64,000 nucleotides of DNA from NCBI RefSeq assembly GCF_000621485.1, contig NZ_KK211287.1, forward strand, positions 34,427-98,426. Reading direction: 5' to 3'. The notes under the pieces are model-generated. The model was given only the letters and a program-made list of their open reading frames with translations. It had not been told where the DNA came from and ran no database searches. Both the position numbers and the translations under genes were made by a program. How positions within the stretch are numbered: position 1 is the first letter of the stretch; every line of letters starts with the position of its first letter. The stretch is from Alkaliphilus transvaalensis ATCC 700919 (lineage in GTDB: Bacteria > Bacillota > Clostridia > Peptostreptococcales > Natronincolaceae). Below are positions 53,274 to 61,927 of this stretch, in pieces.

Positions 53274-54239
53274 CTATGGGTAAAGAATTTCGGCTAGTAC
53301 TTCTAAAGCATCGATGGCATTAAGACCAGGATTAGCAAAGAATAATTCCGTCTCTAAATCATGTACTCTATTGTTTTTTACAGCATTTATCTCATGCCAA
53401 ACTGCATTGCTTTCAAACTCTGCTTCATATTGTCTTTGCACTTGCCTTGGATTTCCGTGGGAAATTCTTAAAATAATTTCGGGATCAAATTTGACTACTT
53501 CTTCTATGCTTATTGGTACCATAGAAGCCATGTCCTCACCAAAATCTAGATCATCAGTTACGTTTTCTCCCCCTAGGATCATTACCATTTCTCCTACAAA
53601 GGAATTATTTCTAGCCATTGTAAAGGATTCTCCTGAACCAAACATTACCATTACCCTTGGTTTTTTTGTGGCAGTAACATTCTTTAATAGTGCTTCTTCT
53701 CTTTCCTTAATAGGCTTTAAAATCTCTTCAATTTTTTCTTCTTTACCAAAGGCTTCTGCCAACATTTCAATTGATTTTTGAGTATCAGAATATTTTTGAT
53801 TATCTAAGAAAAATGCATTCAGATTAAAATGTTTAAAATTCTCCGCTTGTTGCCCTTTAAAATTTGTTGACATAATCACCAAGTCTGGATTTAAAGCTGC
53901 TATTCTTTCCATATCTGGTGTCATAGGTATACCGACATCAGGAAGTTTCTTTAGTTCTTCTGATAATTCTCTACTGGTGGTGGTAATCCCCACTAGTGGT
54001 ATTCCTAAACTATGCATAATTTCTGCTGTGGCAACTGAAAGTACAACGATTCTCTCTGGGATATCATCAAGAATCAACTCTGTTCCATCAGATTCAACTA
54101 GTCTAAATTGTTGCCCCTCTATTGGTGCTGAATCTTCATTAGAGGTTGTTGGTGTAACAGTACTTCCTTGACAACCCGCCAGTAGAATTAATACTAACAA
54201 CAAAGATAAGCTGACTAGTTTTTTTGATCTTTTTATCAT
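53274..54239 (-). CDS. Haem/iron ABC transporter binding lipoprotein (IsdE-like)
   Basis: The lipobox LLAGCQG (Cys23) anchors this class III binding protein. Two lobes flank a long helix (about residues 150-175). The segment ATAEIMHSLGI then VGIPMTPDMERIAAL resembles IsdE, where a methionine and a histidine hold haem; here candidates are the Met in AEIMHSLG and the His in RISHGNPRQV. The fold and family are firm; haem specificity is inference. A perfect Fur-like box lies about 45 bp upstream. The probable permease and ATPase are encoded upstream in the operon, beyond the flavodoxin. Confidence 0.82.
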   Translation of the reverse strand: MIKRSKKLVSLSLLLVLILLAGCQGSTVTPTTSNEDSAPIEGQQFRLVESDGTELILDDIPERIVVLSVATAEIMHSLGIPLVGITTTSRELSEELKKLPDVGIPMTPDMERIAALNPDLVIMSTNFKGQQAENFKHFNLNAFFLDNQKYSDTQKSIEMLAEAFGKEEKIEEILKPIKEREEALLKNVTATKKPRVMVMFGSGESFTMARNNSFVGEMVMILGGENVTDDLDFGEDMASMVPISIEEVVKFDPEIILRISHGNPRQVQRQYEAEFESNAVWHEINAVKNNRVHDLETELFFANPGLNAIDALEVLAEILYP

Positions 54240-54282
54240 GTTTCTCCTCCTATCTCATTAATTTAGACTGATATTTCTAAAA

Positions 54283-54303
54283 TTGATTATCATTATCAAT
54301 CAA
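54283..54303. promoter_or_regulatory. Fur-like box before the IsdE-like gene
   Basis: TTGATTATCATTATCAATC contains, on the minus strand, TGATAATGATAATCA, an excellent Fur/7-1-7 match. It lies about 45 bp before the start codon, where it could block transcription of the binding-protein gene. Confidence 0.75.
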
Positions 54304-54340
54304 TGTCTAAAAAAAATATTGCCTTCTAAGCCCCTATAGA

Positions 54341-54844
54341 TTATATGGACTTAAGTATTTCGGTAAAGATTTTCTTTGCCTTTATAAAATCTTCTTCATT
54401 AGGATGTTTACTTGCCTCTTGAAGCCTAGCCTTCCTCTCTGGAGTCATTCCATGGGGATGGTCCGCAGGTAAATTTTCAAATCTGGCAACTAATTTAGGA
54501 TCTACTTTCCCTTGGCATAAAAAATCTCCCAAAATTTCATTTTCCTTTACAAGTTCTCTAGCATTTTTCATTGTTTCTTTAGCATGGTCAGAATCTGGAT
54601 AAGCTCCAAGGGTCCCAAATATAGCAACCTTTTTTCCTTTTATTTGTTCCATGTATTTTTGAGCCTTTTTATCAGCATTGGTTCGATCCGCCCAGAAACC
54701 TACTATTATCAAATCATAGTTCTCTGGTGATGGTGCTTCCTCTACAGAATAAATTGCTGTCCCCTCTGGCATAACCTCTAATATGGCCTCTGCCACCCGC
54801 TTTGTGTTTCCAGTAAGACTGGAATATGTAACTAAAGTCTTCAT
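54341..54844 (-). CDS. Flavodoxin-family protein (BilS-like by resemblance)
   Basis: This 167-residue protein has the flavodoxin phosphate loop TYSSLTGNTKRVA at residues 5-17, and the pattern VGFWADRTNADKKAQKYM and FGTLGAYPDSDHAKETM near residue 85, with a C-terminal extension. From memory it resembles BilS, the flavodoxin-like partner of the gut bilirubin reductase; this was not checked. In the operon it stands between the nitrogenase-like K subunit and the IsdE-like lipoprotein, so an electron donor for tetrapyrrole reduction is a sensible hypothesis. Confidence 0.75.
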   Translation of the reverse strand: MKTLVTYSSLTGNTKRVAEAILEVMPEGTAIYSVEEAPSPENYDLIIVGFWADRTNADKKAQKYMEQIKGKKVAIFGTLGAYPDSDHAKETMKNARELVKENEILGDFLCQGKVDPKLVARFENLPADHPHGMTPERKARLQEASKHPNEEDFIKAKKIFTEILKSI

Positions 54845-54873
54845 TTTCTATCTCCCCTTTGTGATAAAATATC

Positions 54874-54952
54874 TAGAGTAAATTGCATATTACCATAACT
54901 ACAAATTTATATTCAATTATATAAATCTAAAGTGAATACGCAATCTACTCTA
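54874..54952. repeat. Large imperfect inverted repeat between K-like and flavodoxin genes
   Basis: TAGAGTAAATTGCATATTA and GAATACGCAATCTACTCTA pair over 19 positions with three mismatches that allow G-U pairs, and a further A/T-rich inner stem. It fills nearly the whole 112-bp gap. It may be an RNA-processing or stability element, or an attenuator. Confidence 0.6.
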
Positions 54953-54956
54953 CAAA

Positions 54957-56228
54957 CTAAAATTTACTTTTTAGGTTTTTACGATTGTGACTGATTTGAT
55001 TTAGTAAAACTTCTATCAAATAGATTGCCCCATTAAAGCCCATAAATGGAGTACCTTCAAATATTTGTATTTGATGTAAATTAGGATTAGACACTTGAAT
55101 CATCATTGAAACTTCTTTTCCCATCTCCAATAAAATACCATCACCAAAAATTATTTGGGGTTCTTCCTTTAGTAATAGATCTTCTTTAGCTTCTTCACTT
55201 GGATTAAAAATTAATTTTTCCTTCATTGTTTCTACTACATTTCTATGGCTAATATCTTTACCAGAATGATTTACAATTAATTTCGTAAGATTAATTGAAA
55301 GTTCATCCATTAAGAAGGGGTAAATATCCATAACAAAATCAAAGTTACCAGACAGTATTCCTCTGAATTGCTTAATTGTAAAGGTAGATTGCTTCATCCT
55401 CATAATTAATCTTCTAGACTTTTCCATCTGTCTGCCAAGGAAAAGATCATTCCCCTTTAAGCTAAAAGACTTCTCAATCCCTTTTAACCAATTGATTGTA
55501 CCCTTAAATCCATAGGGAGCACCAAAGTAATAGTCCATTTGGAATTTTTCCTTTAATACTTCAGCACATTTAATTCCTTCTCCCCTTAAAACAATATTAA
55601 ATTCAGCTTTAGAAGCTTCTTGAATTTCTTGAATAGATGAATTTCCACTAAAAACAGCATGTAACTTATATCCAAAATAAGCCTCCATCAGACCCTCTAA
55701 TTCTTTAAGATCTGATGCAAAGTTATATTGATCTATATTACAACCAATAATATTATAAGTTTTAGGCAGTTTTTCTGTAGGCTCCTTCACAACATCCATT
55801 GCAAGGGAAGTTAGCACTTCTTTAATCCCAAGGGTATAATCTCCCCTTAGCCCTCCACCTGAGAAGGGAACTAATTTAGCCTTTACTTCATTCTGTATGT
55901 TTTCACATATATTTTCGATATCAGCCCCAATAATAGATGAAATTGTTGAAGCTAAAACAAAGATGACAGGAGGGTTGTATACTGCATCCACTTCCTTAAT
56001 GGTCTCTTCTAACCTTTCACAATCTCCCATAACGATATTGGTCTCATCCATATGGGTTGTGTAAAGTTTTGCCCTTAATTCAGCATTAAGCTGCATAAAA
56101 CCTTCTATCCCATAATGGGTTGTACCAGCAGGTCCATACTCGATAATACAAGCATCTTTAATAGAGGTTAAGGCCCATAGGGTCCCCATTCGGTCGGAGG
56201 GTAGGGGTAAATATTTATGAAGCTGCAT
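54957..56228 (-). CDS. Nitrogenase-like K/BchB-type subunit
   Basis: This 423-residue protein belongs to the nitrogenase component 1 superfamily (second subunit). The start PSDRMGTLWALTSIKDACIIEYGPAGTTHYG is the family N-terminus, with a cysteine at position 27 but T where nitrogenase K has HGxxGC. Later, FVLASTISSIIGADIENI corresponds to the usual TCT..IGDDI block, again without Cys. The C-terminus has IFGDGILLEMGKEV and FEGTPFMGFNGAIYLIE. It overlaps the D-like gene by 14 bases. Few cluster ligands remain, as in the light-independent protochlorophyllide reductase B subunit. Confidence 0.8.
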   Translation of the reverse strand: MQLHKYLPLPSDRMGTLWALTSIKDACIIEYGPAGTTHYGIEGFMQLNAELRAKLYTTHMDETNIVMGDCERLEETIKEVDAVYNPPVIFVLASTISSIIGADIENICENIQNEVKAKLVPFSGGGLRGDYTLGIKEVLTSLAMDVVKEPTEKLPKTYNIIGCNIDQYNFASDLKELEGLMEAYFGYKLHAVFSGNSSIQEIQEASKAEFNIVLRGEGIKCAEVLKEKFQMDYYFGAPYGFKGTINWLKGIEKSFSLKGNDLFLGRQMEKSRRLIMRMKQSTFTIKQFRGILSGNFDFVMDIYPFLMDELSINLTKLIVNHSGKDISHRNVVETMKEKLIFNPSEEAKEDLLLKEEPQIIFGDGILLEMGKEVSMMIQVSNPNLHQIQIFEGTPFMGFNGAIYLIEVLLNQISHNRKNLKSKF

Positions 56229-57540
56229 GATGATTCTCCTTCCCAGTCATTTTATTCATTGATTCGAAGTTATTCATTGCTGCAGAAATGATTTTCATAA
56301 CTGTCATCGGAACTTCAAACCCTAATTTTTTAGCCACCATATCCAGTGTCACCTGCATAATTCCCCGCTCCATCAAGTTTCTAGGATTTTCATGGCCAAC
56401 ATAAATATTGGGCTTTAGTTCTCCATAAATTTGTTGTAATGGTGCGATATTGGCAATTCTAGTTACATAGGGATCAAAACCCAGCTCGTTTATTTCCTTC
56501 ATATATTGGTCATCATTGATGTATAAGTCCCGAGCCATAATTAACTTTGGAATCATTCCCATTTCGCAAAGAAAACTGGAAAACTCAAAGGCTAACATAG
56601 GGGTATTTCCATAGATAAAGGTTTTACCACCAAAGACTGGCTTTAAAGTTTCCATCATAGCATCGGCAGCTGCACGATAAGCTGCTACTTCTTTTTTAAT
56701 ATCAATATTCAGCTTTTCTGCCACTTCGTAATAACCCTTTTCAACTCGGTCTAAACTTAAATATTTATCAAAATATACATAGTCTATTCCAAATTTCTTT
56801 TTCATTTTTTCAGCTAAGTTAATAGCAGTAAAATCTGTTACGATATTTAAAGCCGCTTGGGGGGCAGTAGCGATACGATCCACACTACAGCTAGAGGGTA
56901 ATACTAAATTAATCTCAATCCCTTTACTTTGTAAAAGTTTTAATAGCTCTGTATTTTCAACACCATCGTATCTATGACCTATGATGTTAATGGCATTTTC
57001 TTTCGTAGGCTGCTCCTCCATTAATTCAATTAAGGCTTCTAAACTCCGTTCGATTCCCGGAATATGGCTGTTACATTTAAAGTGCTCTGTATGAACAACC
57101 ATTAATTTAGCCTTAACCTCATCTTGAATAGCGTAAACAATAGCTTCAAAGTCTTCTCCAATAATTTCAAGAACACATGTAGTCACTAATAAAATTGCCT
57201 TTGGTTTGTATTCCTGATCGATTTTCTTAATTGCCTTCTCTAACTTTTCCTGACATCCAAAAACAACGTCGTCTTGATTAATTGCAAAGGAAAGAAAGTT
57301 GTCTTCTAATCCCTCTATACTATTACTTCTTTCCATAGTAAAAGTTTTGGTATAGTAGGTACATTCATCAGTTCCCACAACTAAGGTAAATAGATCTTTT
57401 ACATAGCCGGCTGTTAAGGCAACTCCAAACAACGGGCAATGGGTACCTGGAAATTGGGCATGGGACAATTGCTTGATATCTTTAGCCGTCTCGGTCTCTG
57501 ATACTTTTTTTAGCTTATCTAGCCTATATTCATAATGCAT
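56215..57540 (-). CDS. Nitrogenase-like D/BchN-type subunit
   Basis: This 441-residue protein is the first component 1 subunit. The three cluster-ligand cysteines are placed as in nitrogenase NifD: Cys35 (GTHCPLFG), Cys60 (TDECTYY) and Cys122 (TTCVLEIIGED), spacing 25 and 62 against 26 and 66 in NifD. At the site equivalent to the FeMo-cofactor cysteine (NifD C275) the sequence reads NIVTDFTAINLAEKM, with Asp236 instead of Cys, so an open pocket rather than FeMo-co is expected. It follows the ATPase by 17 bp and overlaps the K-like gene. Confidence 0.82.
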   Translation of the reverse strand: MHYEYRLDKLKKVSETETAKDIKQLSHAQFPGTHCPLFGVALTAGYVKDLFTLVVGTDECTYYTKTFTMERSNSIEGLEDNFLSFAINQDDVVFGCQEKLEKAIKKIDQEYKPKAILLVTTCVLEIIGEDFEAIVYAIQDEVKAKLMVVHTEHFKCNSHIPGIERSLEALIELMEEQPTKENAINIIGHRYDGVENTELLKLLQSKGIEINLVLPSSCSVDRIATAPQAALNIVTDFTAINLAEKMKKKFGIDYVYFDKYLSLDRVEKGYYEVAEKLNIDIKKEVAAYRAAADAMMETLKPVFGGKTFIYGNTPMLAFEFSSFLCEMGMIPKLIMARDLYINDDQYMKEINELGFDPYVTRIANIAPLQQIYGELKPNIYVGHENPRNLMERGIMQVTLDMVAKKLGFEVPMTVMKIISAAMNNFESMNKMTGKENHHAAS

Positions 57541-57557
57541 TATTTTTCACTCCTTTA

Positions 57558-58349
57558 TTAAAAATCTGCAGCGTAGGAAAGTCCTATAGGTAAAAAGACC
57601 GGTTTACCTATCATTTTATCCACAGTTACTTCTGCTTCAACATGATAAACATTTCTCAGAAGTTCCTTTGTTAAAACCTCTTCTGGAGTCCCCTCCATAA
57701 CAAATCGTCCATCTTTTATTACAACAAGACGATGACTATACCTTACCGCTTGATTTAAGTCATGGAGCACCATAACAACAGTGATCCCTAATTCTTCATT
57801 TAGTTTATTCACCAATTCCATTACTTCAATTTGATGGCATATATCTAAGTAGGTCGTTGGCTCATCTAAAAGTAATATTTTAGGTCTTTGGGCTAAAGCC
57901 ATTGCAATCCAAGCCCTTTGTCGCTCTCCTCCCGATAAGCTATTGACGGAGCGATCTCTAAATTTTTCTACTCGCGTTTGTTTTAATGCCCATTCAATAA
58001 TTTCTTCATCTTCTTGGCTCTTTGCTTCATACCATTTACGATGGGGCATTCTGCCATAACTCACCAGTTCTTCAACAGTAAAGTCTGGTGGTGTAGACTG
58101 GTATTGGGATAAGATAGATAATTTTTTTGCCACTTCTTTAGTAGGGAGTCGATGGATATCACAGCCATCTAAATATACAACCCCATCAATGGAATTCATT
58201 AATCTTGATACAACCTTTAGTACTGTTGATTTACCAGAGCCATTAGGGCCAATTAATGAAACAATCTCCCCTTGGGGAATTTCGAAATTAAAATCCTCAA
58301 CAACGATTTTCTGGTCATAGCCTATTTTCAAGTTTGATGCCTTAATCAT
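57558..58349 (-). CDS. FecE/FhuC/HmuV-type ABC transporter ATPase
   Basis: This ATPase powers the FecCD-type permease. It has Walker A GPNGSGKSTV, the Q-loop in LSILSQYQSTPPDF, signature SLSGGERQRAWIAMAL, Walker B LLLDEPTTYLDICHQ and switch His in MVLHDLNQAVRYS. The TTYLDICHQ pattern is standard for iron/haem/vitamin B12 transport ATPases. It overlaps the permease gene by 4 bases and lies 17 bp before the nitrogenase-like D gene. The 263-residue length is normal. Confidence 0.92.
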   Translation of the reverse strand: MIKASNLKIGYDQKIVVEDFNFEIPQGEIVSLIGPNGSGKSTVLKVVSRLMNSIDGVVYLDGCDIHRLPTKEVAKKLSILSQYQSTPPDFTVEELVSYGRMPHRKWYEAKSQEDEEIIEWALKQTRVEKFRDRSVNSLSGGERQRAWIAMALAQRPKILLLDEPTTYLDICHQIEVMELVNKLNEELGITVVMVLHDLNQAVRYSHRLVVIKDGRFVMEGTPEEVLTKELLRNVYHVEAEVTVDKMIGKPVFLPIGLSYAADF

Positions 58350-59395
58350 ACCTTATAACCTCCCCCTTTTCTTAAAAGGTATAGGAAAAATGGACCACCA
58401 AATATAGCCATAATCACACCAACGGGAAGTTCAATTGGGGCGAAGGCTGTTCTAGCAAAGGTGTCAGCCAATATCATAAGGGCCGATCCCATCAGTGCAC
58501 TAACAGGTAGCATAAAACGATAATCTGAACCAATCAACAATCTGGTAATATGGGGAACGATTAACCCTACAAAACCAATTAGCCCTACCGTAGAAACAGA
58601 GATTCCTGCTAAAAATGCTGCTGTCAAGGATAATATCAACCTAGCTGTGTTAACTTTTATCCCTAAATTTTTAGCGGCATCTTCCCCTAGTTGTAGTGTA
58701 TTGGCTGTGTTAATACATAACAAACCAATAATCAAACCAATAATTGAATAAGGAGCTAAAATTCTTAAATGGTGCCAGCTTTTGCCTGCCAAACTACCAT
58801 TTAACCACATTAAGACCCCTTGAATTCTATCGCTATACAAAATAGAAAGTAGGGATGTACCTCCACCTAAAATGGCATTTACTGCTACTCCGGCTAAAAT
58901 AATTCTTATGGGGTCTATCCCCTTCTTCCAAGCCAATGAAAAAACCAATAGACAAGCCAATGCCCCTCCAATGAAAGCTGCTAAGGGAACAATTCCACTT
59001 AAGTTGGGAAAAACCAACATGATCGTTATTGCTGCCAGTGCAGCACCAGAAGAAACACCCGTTAAACCTGGGTCGGCAAGGGGATTTCTCATAACTGCCT
59101 GTAGTAGAGCACCTGCCACTGCAAGGTTTGCCCCAACCACCATCGCTATTAAAGTCCTTGGTAGCCGGATATTTTTTATAACGGTATGGGCAGTAGCGTT
59201 TTCTAAGCTGGTTAACCCTTGAATAATCTCACTAACGGTAAAACGTACACTGCCAAATCTTAGTGAAATTAAGATGGCAAGAAACAATACAACCGATGTC
59301 ATTACAAATACAGTTATTCTTTTAATTAACCTTTTACTCATCACTTTTTTTGTTGGTGTTGACTTACTTGACGCACTCATCTCCACTTTAATCAC
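58346..59395 (-). CDS. FecCD-family permease (haem/iron/cobalamin type)
   Basis: About ten membrane helices in 349 residues, with the FecCD features NIRLPRTLIAMVVGANLAVAGALLQAVMRNPLADPGLTGVSSGA (about 70-115), a PHITRLLIGSDYR stretch and PVGVIMAIFGGPFFLYLL at the end. It follows the nitrogenase-like H gene by 33 bp. Such permeases move haem, siderophores or cobalamin. The IsdE-like lipoprotein downstream argues for haem but is not decisive. The start may be GTG at 59395, another GTG nine bases later, or an ATG six further on. Confidence 0.9.
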   Translation of the reverse strand: MIKVEMSASSKSTPTKKVMSKRLIKRITVFVMTSVVLFLAILISLRFGSVRFTVSEIIQGLTSLENATAHTVIKNIRLPRTLIAMVVGANLAVAGALLQAVMRNPLADPGLTGVSSGAALAAITIMLVFPNLSGIVPLAAFIGGALACLLVFSLAWKKGIDPIRIILAGVAVNAILGGGTSLLSILYSDRIQGVLMWLNGSLAGKSWHHLRILAPYSIIGLIIGLLCINTANTLQLGEDAAKNLGIKVNTARLILSLTAAFLAGISVSTVGLIGFVGLIVPHITRLLIGSDYRFMLPVSALMGSALMILADTFARTAFAPIELPVGVIMAIFGGPFFLYLLRKGGGYKV

Positions 59396-59428
59396 CTAAC
59401 TTTATATGTATTATTAAATTATTCTTAC

Positions 59429-60196
59429 TTAAGAGGCTTTCTCTTGTTCCTTCTTTTTAAGAATTTCCTTTGCAAGATTTAAGTAGACCTTGCTCATTTC
59501 AGAATCTGGAAAAGCTTCTATAACTGTTTTACCATCATTCTCAGCCTTTTGAACATGACCATCCCTAGGGATGTATTGAATAATTTCTGTATTAATTTCC
59601 TCTGCAACTTTCTCAACAATATCTACTTCATTTTCTACGCCCTTGGCATTTAGAATTAATCCCCTAAGCTTTGCGTAGCCTTTACTACTAAATTGATTAA
59701 CTGCAGAAGCAATATTTGAAGCTGCATACAGCGACATCATTTCTCCCGATGTAACCACATATACATCTTCTGCATAACCGCCCCTTAAAGGCATAGCAAA
59801 ACCACCACAGACAACATCCCCCAATACATCGTAGATAATTACATCTGGTCGATATACTTCATAAGCTTTTAACTCTTCTAACTTTTCAAAGGCAGTAATA
59901 ATTCCTCTACCAGCACATCCAATACCAGGGGTGGGCCCTCCTGCTTCAACACAAAGTACACCATTAAAACCTTCAAAAACGATATCATTAAGTTCAATTT
60001 CATCTCTTTTTTCTTTTATTCGATCAAGTACAGTAGGGATTATTTCTCCCTTCATCAAGTTTTTAGTAGAATCTGCCTTTGGGTCGCATCCAATCTGCAT
60101 GACTTTTAGACCTAAGGTAGATAAAGCTGCTGAAAGATTTGATGTGGTAGTAGACTTACCAATACCACCTTTACCATAAACTGCAATTTTAAGCAT
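59429..60196 (-). CDS. Nitrogenase-like iron protein (NifH/BchL/NflH-type)
   Basis: This dimeric ATPase electron donor has the P-loop [10 protein letters not shown] (residues 9-18), GCDPKADST at 37-44 and two [4Fe-4S]-bridging cysteines: Cys94 (GIGCAGRGI) and Cys130 ([13 protein letters not shown]). Length 255 residues matches NifH superfamily groups outside true nitrogenase. It heads the operon and is transcribed from a promoter overlapping a Fur-type box. No nifB, nifE/N, nifV or other nitrogen-fixation genes are in the window, so a nitrogenase role is unlikely. It would feed electrons to the D/K-like proteins. Confidence 0.9.
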   Translation of the reverse strand: MLKIAVYGKGGIGKSTTTSNLSAALSTLGLKVMQIGCDPKADSTKNLMKGEIIPTVLDRIKEKRDEIELNDIVFEGFNGVLCVEAGGPTPGIGCAGRGIITAFEKLEELKAYEVYRPDVIIYDVLGDVVCGGFAMPLRGGYAEDVYVVTSGEMMSLYAASNIASAVNQFSSKGYAKLRGLILNAKGVENEVDIVEKVAEEINTEIIQYIPRDGHVQKAENDGKTVIEAFPDSEMSKVYLNLAKEILKKKEQEKAS

Positions 60197-60238
60197 ATTG
60201 ACCTCCTTGTGTAACTGATTATTATTCTCAACAGAAAT

Positions 60239-60271
60239 AGATTATCATAATCATATGATAATTGTCAATGA
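60239..60271 (-). promoter_or_regulatory. Promoter and overlapping Fur-like box of the nitrogenase-like operon
   Basis: On the minus strand TTGACA (60263-60268) and GATAAT (60241-60246) are 16 bases apart. Within that stretch TGATTAT-G-ATAATC is a dyad close to the Fur 7-1-7 consensus. Repression by Fur when iron is plentiful is the expected behaviour. Confidence 0.7.
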
Positions 60272-60372
60272 TTTCTTATAGATATTTTTGCTAATTATGT
60301 TTAGATAGTAATGCTTTAGGGTATAATAAATTATTAACTTTTTATGGTAAGTGTTGTTGAAAATTCAGCAAT

Positions 60373-60418
60373 AAAAAAACTATTGGTGGACCTTTTCTAT
60401 GGCCCCAATAGTTTTTTT
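60373..60418 (-). terminator. Terminator after the DUF3298 lipoprotein gene
   Basis: AAAAAACTATTGG/CCAATAGTTTTTT around a loop with GG.CC contacts is a strong hairpin, with T tract on both strands. It isolates the island from the genes upstream. Confidence 0.92.
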
Positions 60419-60439
60419 TTATTGTTATATTATATTAGC

Positions 60440-61927
60440 TTACTTTAAATCAAAAATCTTTAGATTCTCAAATCCGATTTTTTCAAAGGGTAAATCAAAA
60501 TGCATCGGATAGTTATTTGAATCGTTCCACTGATAAGGCTTAGTAAAAAAGGAAATAGCACTATTGTCTATTCTAAACTCTATCCCTTCAAATAAGAAGT
60601 CTGTATCAAATTCTTTAGAGGTGTATTGACTCTTCGCTTTGGCAATGGCTTTTTTAATTAAGGTTTCGTAATCGAACCCTTCTATAAATAGCTCTTTTAG
60701 CTCTATTCTTTCACCTGTTTTCAGATATACATAACCACTATCTTCCCACTGATCTTTACCATTACCACTGAAGTATGTATGTTGACTAATATTAAATAAG
60801 TTACCGATGGGGTAAGCGTGGATATTTTGTCCTACATACAACCATGATGTTTCTTCTAGAGCTAACCTAATTTTATCAGTTTCTTCTTCTCTCATTTTAT
60901 CAATCACTTCTTGAAGGCTTAATGGTAAATCATTCGGATAACTGATATTTATATTCCATGATAGATCATCTTCTGCAATATGATCCATTTTTTGGATTCT
61001 ATTAAAGGAATGATTTTGAAGAAATCTCTTTTTCTTGATATCTTTAACAAAAATAGATTGATCTCTATTATAAAAACGTTCTGTAATAGCTACATCTTCC
61101 TTCTCAGAAAAGAAAGGAACTGTTACATAGGTACTCAAAAACCCAACATTAAACTCTGGGTTATTATAGTCTATAACGATATTCATTCCATAATCAGAAA
61201 TAAAAAATTTCTGCTCTGAACTGATTCCCTTAAAGGGAGCGATTAAATTAAGGTCACCATGCTCCTCGTAATCAATATGGCTGTATCGTCTTCGTTGATT
61301 AACTTCTTCAACAATGGCTTCGTTAAGTCTCTCAAGACCCTTTACATCATTGGTAAATAAATCTTCAATTAAAAATTTTTCCCCAGTATTTAAGTCAAAA
61401 TTTAATGTTTCTGTCATAGAAAAAAATTGGTGTCCATCCCTTGGATGTGAGTAGGAACCATGTAAATTTGCTACCACCGATAAAACGTTATTACAGTTAA
61501 AACTTTGACTAATTACCAAACTACTATCCATTAATTTGCTTTCTGGCTGAAAAAGGTACCGAGCTCCACGAAAGGGGGGTATTTTTTCGCCAGTTAAAAA
61601 TAGTAATAATTGGTCATATAATTCTTTGATCTCTTTATTAATCAATTCTTCAACGCTATTATCCACTAACCCCTTAACCTCTATATAACTTCGGTGGTGC
61701 TGGTTAGCTTCTGAAAGATCAATCATCTTAATTTCCATAGGGTTTTCTACCACGTAGTTGATCTCAACTGGTGAAAGTACCCTTTGTCCTTTAGATTCGT
61801 AGACTACCGATTTATTATTATTAGGAGTAGTCACATCTTTTACAGCGGTTTCCTCTCCATTGCAACCACTTAGAAAAATTAAAGCCGATAATATCACTAC
61901 AAATAGTGGCTTATTTAATTTTAACAT
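60440..61927 (-). CDS. DUF3298-type lipoprotein, duplicated domain
   Basis: The lipobox LIFLSGCNGE gives a lipoprotein of about 475 mature residues. Two similar modules occur: each has a FDLNTGEKFLIEDLF- or YLKTGERIELKELF-like strand followed by helix (about residues 180-215 and 410-440). This matches DUF3298 (the RsiV-like outer domain) by eye, with the signature weak. It overlaps the PstS-like gene by 17 bases and lies before the strong terminator at 60373. Function is unknown; a surface sensor or inhibitor is possible. Confidence 0.6.
   Translation of the reverse strand: MLKLNKPLFVVILSALIFLSGCNGEETAVKDVTTPNNNKSVVYESKGQRVLSPVEINYVVENPMEIKMIDLSEANQHHRSYIEVKGLVDNSVEELINKEIKELYDQLLLFLTGEKIPPFRGARYLFQPESKLMDSSLVISQSFNCNNVLSVVANLHGSYSHPRDGHQFFSMTETLNFDLNTGEKFLIEDLFTNDVKGLERLNEAIVEEVNQRRRYSHIDYEEHGDLNLIAPFKGISSEQKFFISDYGMNIVIDYNNPEFNVGFLSTYVTVPFFSEKEDVAITERFYNRDQSIFVKDIKKKRFLQNHSFNRIQKMDHIAEDDLSWNINISYPNDLPLSLQEVIDKMREEETDKIRLALEETSWLYVGQNIHAYPIGNLFNISQHTYFSGNGKDQWEDSGYVYLKTGERIELKELFIEGFDYETLIKKAIAKAKSQYTSKEFDTDFLFEGIEFRIDNSAISFFTKPYQWNDSNNYPMHFDLPFEKIGFENLKIFDLK

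Noticed and set aside
54957-60196. True nitrogen fixation (nif) cluster
   Set aside because: No nifB, nifE/N or nifV-type genes, FeMo-co ligand site is not conserved, K subunit lacks most P-cluster cysteines, and neighbours are transport and haem-type genes.
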